A stretch of 64,000 nucleotides of DNA from Lepeophtheirus salmonis (taxonomy: Eukaryota > Arthropoda > Copepoda > Siphonostomatoida > Caligidae), in the NCBI RefSeq assembly GCF_016086655.4, contig NC_052137.2:7316001-7380000 (forward strand), read 5' to 3'. Below the pieces are notes generated by a model. The model did no database searches. It saw only the letters and a program-made list of their open reading frames with translations, and was not told the origin of the DNA. A program made the position numbers and the translations under genes. Positions 56,950-64,000 of this stretch are shown in pieces (position 1 is the stretch's first letter; each line of letters begins with the position of its first letter).

Positions 56950-57176
56950 TTGAAGTAGCTCATTGGCAACATGCTCAGGAGAAATTATTCTCTTGAAATC
57001 AATGTTCGTAGGTCTGTTCCAGGTACAACTTCCTGCAGAAAGAAATATACTTTATGAATATGGACTTCGCACAAGATTCCTAGGTTAGTATGAGTAATTG
57101 TAATACCTTAATATTTTCTTATAATTAATCAGTGCAACTCCGTCTAACCAATTAAAGGAACATTAAAAAAAAAAAG
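56950..57176 (+). repeat. tRNA-derived SINE, copy 3
   Basis: Box A-like TAGCTCATTGG (56956-56966) fits TRGCNNARNGG. Box B-like GGTCTGTTCC lies at 57011-57020, 55 bases downstream, and TTATTCTCTTGAAATCAATG lies between. The body ends TTAATCAGTGCAACTCCGTC, AAAGGAACATT and an A run of 11 or more. This is the most complete copy. Confidence 0.65.
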
Positions 57177-58309
57177 ATTGATGTAATTTGTGTAGTAATT
57201 TTTACTCATATTAAAAAAAGAATAAAGATGTAAGTACATTATATAAAATAAGGAATATTACTTTAGATGAGGTGCAGCAACGAGTGTATGTAGGTAAAGT
57301 ACAGGCAGTGAGCTTTTTAGAGACTAAAGCACTTCCTTTGGTTCATCATATGATACTTTTAAAAAAATTCAAGCTTTTGCTACTATTTTTCAGGGTTTAG
57401 ACGAGAACATCAAAGCGTGTTCATGAAAAGACTGATGATTTATTGGAAGTGATCTTCAATATTATTAAAGCACAATTTGTCTATTAGTCGACCCTTAATT
57501 ACCTAGTTAATACAAGTCGTCCATTTACTAAATAAATATATTGATTAGTATCTATATTTTCACCAAAATATGCTTAAAGAAAGGTTGAGTAAGGAGTATT
57601 TAAAAGGGAGAAACTGCCTTACAAAATATATGAAAATTCTGAAACACTCCATCAAACTTGAAAATGGGTATATTGTACTGACACAAACTTGATTCGAGCT
57701 ATAAAATGGGTCGTACATACAACACTAATATATACGCATTTAGTGCCCATTTATCTCAAAATATCACATAAATGGATATCTTAAGACAGTTTTTTTTATA
57801 CTGAAAAAAACAACGAAAGATAATCCCAAAATAAAACCAACTGGATAAAAAAAAATATTTTGTCTTGGTGCAGGATTTAATTTAATCCTGTTAATGTCCC
57901 ATTTGCATAATATGTCCTCCCTCTTTATACAGCATCCAGGTAGAAGCAGTAATAGATTATCATAAAACGACAGGGAAAAAAGTTGGAGATGAATACATAT
58001 AGCTTGAGTAGTAGACAAACTTCGGCCTGGTTTATTAACGACTTGTTAAAAAGTTTAAAAAACTTGGGTTGGGGACTTGAAAATATCAATTTGTTTTTCC
58101 ATTAATTTTTATAACAGTAGTGACCGGATGTCTCCATTTTGGTGGTGTCCACCCGGCCATACATGTCCTCTGTAATTGTCCCTACTTTAAGTTAATAATG
58201 ACAACATGCTTAATTTCAAGAAAGTACTTTAAATCCACACAATTTTTATCTGGCTCTGTACGTCATATTAAAAATTAACTAGAAGTGTATGGAACATGTC
58301 CCAGAGAGC
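57177..58309. other. Non-coding AT-rich interval
   Basis: The minus frame 57764-58018 has no recognised motif. Nothing else found. Confidence 0.4.
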
Positions 58310-58700
58310 AGGAACAGTTGTTTCTATTTGGTAATTTGAACAGGATTTTTTTATTTTCAAAAGCATTTGACATTATTTTTATATAAATCTTGAAGATTGA
58401 ACATCTAAGTAAAAACCTTCGTGCGTGCTCATAAAAGACAAAGTGTAACAAATTAATTGGGAGTTGTTCGTGTTGGATTCGGAGAAGAATTTAAGATCTT
58501 TATAGAAATAGTTCCAACCTATATGTTCTTGCTATTTAAGGAGTGGGATTTGTTCTAATTCATTTATCTTCAGGCTACTTGGAGCGGATCTATCGAAAAA
58601 TCATGACAGCTAAGCTACTCTCCACCCAAACATTTTTTAAATTGTTGGGGTGTAAACGTTATTTTTCTGGTTTTTTTTATTTTTACTTACTGGTTGCACA
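58310..58700 (+). repeat. Dispersed repeat R1
   Basis: TTTCTATTTGGTAATTTGAA, CTTGAAGATTGAACATCTAA, GTGCGTGCTCATAAAAGACA, GTTGGATTCGGAGAAGAATT, AAAAATCATGACAGCTAAGC and TTAAATTGTTGGGGTG follow the R1 order. Confidence 0.55.
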
Positions 58701-59339
58701 TAAATTTGTTCATAGACCATATCTATTCCACTAATAATACTATTTTTTTTAAATAGCCCTTAGTAAGTAAAAACAAGGGGGAAAAAAAAGAGTGGTCATA
58801 GTGTATATATAGTATAACTTTTTTATGTATGTAGATATTGATAAAAAGTTTTTTTCATAAATATTGTACATAAAAAGACTAGAATTCCTCATGTATTTCT
58901 TAAAAGATAAAGAATAGACAATAAAAATTAGTTTTTATAATAAGATTAGTAATTTGAATAGCATAATATTTGTTGTTATTGTACGTTGCTTATCAACATG
59001 TTAAATGGGGAAATAAATCTATTTGTAGAAACTCGATATGGCTGTCTCATTTGGTTGTATTATTATTGGCATTCGAATTAATTGAATTGTGTAACTTATG
59101 GGAATAAATCTTCCCTGGTTTTTATTACTAATTTTTCATTGGCAATGAGAATAATTCTTGTGACGGCTTTCATTAATGTTCAACTTATTTTATGTAATCT
59201 TCCGATATAGTTTTCTTCCAACATCTCTTTAGAGATGTAACAGTGTGGATGTAAAACTTGGAGTAGCAAGACTTAATTATGAAAAAAGGTGATTTACATG
59301 GAGTCAAGAATAGACAAATCAAAACAATTTGTGATGTAT
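58701..59339. other. Non-coding AT-rich interval
   Basis: Nothing recognised. Confidence 0.4.
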
Positions 59340-60610
59340 TTACCTAAATTTTTTATTTAATACAAGCAATATCAGCCTCGATTCGCTGGGAAGCAGACTG
59401 GCTCCTTTTGACGATGCAGCCGGGTACATGGCGTATCACACTGTCAGTATGGCAGCTTAGAGTGAATACGAATTTTGATGAGAGGTGCGGCAGTGATTTT
59501 CCTCCAAGACGTCCCAAACTACAACATCCCTAGAGTTGAGATCAGTGCTGGAGTGTGGTCGCAGCAGGCCATAAATCAGCCATATTGTAGCTGAATAATT
59601 TTTAGTTCTTTTTTGCTGTGTGTAGCCGTAAATGTCTTTTTTATGGTGTATTTCGTCCGAATGGACATGTCAACAGGGTCCTTCCATGTCAAATCAACGA
59701 GGGCATGCCACCTGAACCACTCAGATTTGGATGATTTTTGCCACACAAGCTTAAATTCATGAGTTAAATAAGTGTGCCAAATTTTAATACATCTTTTCGA
59801 GTAGTTTTTGAGATATAGATACTCGTCTCAGACTAAAATTTTGAAAGCTGCATGAATGTCTTTTGACCCAACACTTATCTTTCTTGTGTATATATTTTCA
59901 AGCATTTGTCAACTTCAAATCAATATCATGAATTACTCTAGTTCAGTTTTCTTTTTCAGTCTATATAAATCATAAAATAAGATATAGAAACGTAACTAAT
60001 TTTGAGATCCCACCCTGGGAGCTGTGATAAAAAACCCCAACACAATCTTCGGCACAGTTGTATCCCTATTTATGTAGAACATGTTCCGAAAGTTTAATAT
60101 TCATAAGAGTTGGGCAATTTTTTTTATTGTTGATTAAGTACTTGCTAGTGCATTTCAAACTATTATTTTTAAATCATAATTGAAGTCACAAGAAATTGAA
60201 ATATTATAATTTTGACTTCATTTTTTTGAATCCTCACACTACATAATAGTCAAGTACCAAATTTCAAGAATTTAGCTCTTTTGATCAAATAATATAGGAG
60301 AAAAAGTAGCGTCCGGTAAAAAGACATTAAAGTAACGATGAAATTTTGTTCTGAGACGAGTATCGATATCTCAGAAACAACTTAAAATTATTTGCTGAAA
60401 TTTTGCGACCTTAAATTACTCATGAATTTAAGCTTCTGCCCCAAAAATCATCAAAATCTGAGGGGGTCAGGTGACATTTTTTATTTATTTTCGTTGATTT
60501 GAAATGGAATGACCCAACAGATGCCACTTATGGAAATTTCCAATATGTTGAGGAAAAGACAGCGAGAAAATGCTTATAATTTGCAGCTCTTAGTATAGGT
60601 ATGGAATGAA
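59340..60610 (-). pseudogene. Internally deleted mariner transposase, split by another element
   Basis: On the minus strand the relic runs from about 60600: FSRCLFLNILEISISGIC, stop, HVHSDEIHHKKD (first-acid block, Asp kept). It then jumps without the second-acid block to STDLNSRDVVVWDVLEENHC (third-acid block, NPLD form with Asp kept) and RTSHQNSYSL. After stops and a frameshift, QSASQRIEADIACIK and a stop follow (family: SFRARIEAVIACKGGHIE), near 59380. An 840-bp element (59676-60515) is inserted in the first-acid region. Removing it and one copy of AACA restores the continuous mariner sequence. Confidence 0.8.
59676..60515. mobile_element. 840-bp element with long inverted repeats, AACA duplication
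   Basis: The left arm GGGTCCTTCCATGTCAAATC, AACGAGG...CACCTGAACCACTCAGATTT...GAGATATAGATACTCGTCTC (59676-59830) is repeated in reverse complement at the right (60340-60515: GGGTCATTCCATTTCAAATC, AACGAAA...CACCTGACCCCCTCAGATTT...GAGATATCGATACTCGTCTC). Both are bounded by AACA (59672-59675 and 60516-60519). The arms are about 155-175 bases. No open frame in the 500-base centre. The superfamily is not certain; a 4-bp duplication and GGGTCATTCCA ends should allow its placement. Confidence 0.8.
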
Positions 60611-63430
60611 ATTTCATCAGTAATTAAAATATTCTTATTAATTGATTTTTTTTTTTTCATTTCATATGACCAGAATTTTAATTTAACTCTTAAAAAGTCA
60701 TTACAAGATTGTTTTTATTCAAATCTTTTATTTCATAAATATTTTATTAATAGAAAAGGAGAATAAATGGACTTTTCGTTGATCAAAAACAGAGAAGAAA
60801 GCACGTTTCCTATGAATAGTTTTTCTTATTTTAACTTACCTATAACATCATTTTATATTGAGTAAATAAATGTATGTATAATTGAATGCAAAATTATATG
60901 TTCTAAAAAAGCAATAACAAAAACAAAATAGGATATTAAGCGGTTGAAGCCAAGATTCATCAATATTAATTATTAAATTATGGGGAGACAAAAATTGCAT
61001 TTAATGACAAGTTTATCCCTGTTATTTCAAATCATTCACCGTAAAAATTTACTTGCCATATTACATATAATTTTTTAATATCAATAATATTATATTTTTT
61101 TCGGTCAAAGTCTTTGATCTTGTATCCTGGTCTTGTCCACTGTCATCTTTTCTTCAAGACATTGCATACCAACCACTCTGGCCTAAGCATTCCCCGTCCT
61201 TTTTATGATTTATGGAGGAGAAAAGGAATTACTGCTATATAGAAGATAATCTCTTACATTTTTGTTTCAATAAATATATATATTTGCATTTAATATACTT
61301 TTATTTTTAATTTACCAAAGAGAAGAGAGAATTCTTCCGTCCAAGATACATGCTTACACCACAAAGATCTATTAACCCCTCTGTTTTTTATAGAGCAGCT
61401 TCTGAACTTTGTCAAAAAAGAAAGCCCAAAAATAAAGCATTTTGTTATATGATAAACAGGAGAATGATAATAATAATTAAGTTCGTTAAATTTTGTACTA
61501 ATTTTTTAACTATTCCATATATTTGGACCCGTAAGTATCAATTAAAATCCTAAAATTACTAGTATGAACATAAGTCAATGGAGAAATAATACATCTTTAT
61601 TTTAAAATAATCTTATTCCGTTAGTACAAACAGCAAATTTTTATTTTTGATACAAAATTCTAGGAAATATTTATTCTTTATGCAAATTTTGGGAATCTAT
61701 GATGAGGTTGCGTATCTTATATAAAATAATGGTTCAAAAAATTGTAGCTACTGATGTACCCCTTGGTCTTCACATTAAAAAAAAAAAAGAAAAAAAAGGT
61801 CGACGCTTAAGCAAAATGGTTAACATAATTAACAAAACCTCCATTAAAAATTGCTTCATATTCAAATTAATTATAAATAAGAGATTATTAAGAATCTAAT
61901 TTATTGCTTTAGGGGTATACTGAAAAATAATGGAAATTTAATGTGGTTTCAAAGGAATTAGAAGCATTTCTATAGATATTTGGGTGTATAATATCCCAAA
62001 TCACTAATGGAGGGTTCAAAATGAACCAAAAAGATATCAAAGACACTCACCGATATTCATTTTCCTATCTCTATAGTATGTTTTATCTCTACAAAAAATC
62101 CCATCTCTGATTATGACTCATACAACTGTATGAAGAAGCATCTCAGCAGAGCGTCTGTGTGCTGGTGAAGTATTTAGACTAGTCTTTCTCTTCTTATTCA
62201 TCCTTGAAGGAGAGTCATTATACTTTTATAGCTTTGGAAATGATGTCTTTAATGTCTTTTATCTCCCTTTTCAGGAATTAAAAGTCATTAAATGTAATTA
62301 GGAAGTGACTACATTCATAATATGTATGTGACGTGATATATACATGCACATTTTTTAACGTAGATGAATATATGTACATAGATAATTAAGTATTATATCA
62401 TATTATGCAGGCAACTATGAAGATCGGTGTACTTACTTGGGTAGCTTTGTATAATTTTTATAAGAATATGCCCCTTAATCGAGGCCTAACATAATATCAA
62501 TTGATACACTAACGAAGCAAATGTATTCATATAAATATATATTTGATGAAGGAACGTTTGTCTGTAGTTACGATTGTATGTAATCTGTACAGTCATTATT
62601 GAAGAATTAATAATCAAATCGAATATGTGCAATGAAATCGGACGGAATTAAGGTCATATTTTATACTACTCTATACCATCTATAAAATATGAGTTGAGTA
62701 CTCATTTTCAACAATGAGCGTGTGTAACTAAAGCTCGTATTCGCAAAGAAAATATTAGAGAAGTACTTTACATTTAATAATGATAACGAATGTGATATTA
62801 GAAGAGACATAGTAACGAGGGTGTGTAGCTAAAGGTCAGCTAGGAAGTACTAACTAGAGACCTCTTGATTGACTGACAACGTCATATTAAAAAAATATAT
62901 ATTGCGTTTATTATTGTTATTTTATTCTTAAGGAGATAACATCTTCGTATTGAGTAGTTACGTGAGAGTGTGCTCATGAATATCAGAAAGTAACACTTAT
63001 CATTTCTTGTGGAGTAATTGTCTATATAATTAAATTAAAGTTTGTTTGTTCGTCGTCCCTTTATACCTTTGGATAATTTGAGTAAAACCACCAATCACTC
63101 AATAATTCCCCAGTCTGACCCATATATGATAACAGTATAATAAATACATAAATAAACGGATAAAGTCCCTGGAGGAATTATTTTGCTCTTTGTCCATGAG
63201 GAACTTACAGTTACAACTCCCAAACAAATCGTCGGTATTACCTTCTGTCATTCATGTGCACAAACAATCGTAGATACACTTTATATTTAGATGTTCTCTC
63301 GTCAAGAATGACAGAATAAGGATAACAGCTTAAGATATCAAACAACACTCCTCAGGTTGCAAACAGCAACAATAAAACTACCATGACCATAAAATAGGAC
63401 ACTTCTGTGTCAGGACGCCCATAAAATAGT
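60611..63430. other. Non-coding AT-rich, R1 traces at the far end
   Basis: No gene. R1-like fragments may occur at 62920-63030 (TTCTTAAGGAGATAACATCT, AGAGTGTGCTCATGAATATC, TTTCTTGTGGAGTAATTG). A GCAATGCC-type fragment is at 63035-63065. The frames at 61350-61553 and 61699-61899 have no motif. Confidence 0.4.
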
Positions 63431-63500
63431 TAGGGGCGTACGCAGGGGGTGGTTGGAGGGGCTGTAGCCTTCTCAAATGAAGGAATTTTGAAAAATTGTC
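63431..63500 (+). repeat. G-rich dispersed sequence, best copy
   Basis: AGGGGCGTACGCAGGGGGTG, GTTGGAGGGGCTGTAGCCTT, CTCAAATGAAGGAATTTTG. Shared with 9430, 14280, 39880 and 52090. Class unknown. Confidence 0.5.
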
Positions 63501-64000
63501 GCTCTGGAATATAAAAAAATAACAGAAAACAAGAGCAACAAATTTTTTTAATAATATAATCCTGCGGATGCCCCTGAGTATGTTGACAATATATGTACAT
63601 TACCGTTATTTTCTCATTCCGAACTCAATTATCATTCGGTTCTCTTTGCCATCTGTGAGATGCTAGTAGTTACTTTATACTTCAAGATTGTCTCTCTTGA
63701 TTGGCAACTTGAAAAAAAATAATCCCACGCGTTATGGTCATATTTGATACATCTCTATGACTAAATTTACATACAAACATAAAAAGTGTATTAATCTATG
63801 TGTGCTCTTATGTATGAACATTGTTAACATATTTAAAAAAGATTTGACTTTTTTTACTCATTAAGCACATTCTTAAAAAGAGTCAGAAAAAGATTGAAAA
63901 GGGAAGGGAAGAGAGCAAAATAATAAAAAAAAGAGGGGGAAATGCCATCTGTTTTACTTCATATTGTTTTTTTAAAACTTTTTTAAAAATTAATATAAGG
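63501..64000. other. Non-coding end of window
   Basis: Nothing recognised. Confidence 0.4.

Noticed and set aside
1..64000. CRISPR array, bacterial operon, phage or plasmid system
   Set aside because: There are no regularly spaced repeats, ribosome-binding sites or dense coding; composition and element types are those of an animal nuclear genome.

Overview
The window reads as AT-rich nuclear DNA from an arthropod, most likely a parasitic copepod of the salmon-louse type (Lepeophtheirus/Caligus). This is an inference from the very high density and sequence style of the Tc1/mariner transposase remnants, not from a host gene. There are no operons, no long open reading frames, no CRISPR and no recognisable rRNA or tRNA genes. 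I could not identify a single intact, named host gene. Almost every open reading frame longer than 60 codons is either a shadow or a fragment of a decayed transposase.

What fills the window is a nested graveyard of class II elements. At least seventeen separate Tc1/mariner pieces can be read. They carry the usual signatures: helix-turn-helix N-termini, the SDEK/WTDEK first-acid block, the QQDGPPHTAK-type second block, the SPDLNPLD-type third block, and C-termini ending GGHIE/GGYIND. Every one is broken by stops, frameshifts, truncation or internal deletion. Several families are present. One is an approximately 0.8-kb family with the ITR core TGGTCCATTGAAATCTGAAC, in five copies that share one internal deletion (about 10060-10479, 19663-20443, 35434-36241, 48899-49739, 52886-53717). 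A second is Hsmar1-like (14949-15862 and 45765-46060). A third carries long terminal repeats (11503-11895). A fourth has an ITR close to CAGGGTCTTTCGGATAAATT (18527-19018, 21252-22455, about 50340-50863).

Between and inside these lie non-autonomous repeats. MITE family 1 (TTCGGTCTGAGACC-type ends) and MITE family 2 (CGGTCCTTA...CAGTCCAGTC ends) both nest with mariners. Others are a hAT-like element with an imperfect 8-bp target duplication (8377-9081), an 840-bp element with long inverted repeats and a 4-bp duplication (59676-60515), two foldback-type elements (511-1208 and 34739-35362), a tRNA-derived SINE in three copies, and several dispersed repeats of unknown class (here R1, R3, R4).

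The only stretch that looks like non-transposon protein-coding sequence is on the minus strand at 16740-17222: 160 codons in one frame with a single in-frame stop, followed by a poly(A) signal. A shorter coding-like stretch lies at 12748-12987 on the minus strand. Neither is recognised. No coherent multi-gene system was found; the most notable observations concern transposon structure and these two unassigned reading frames.
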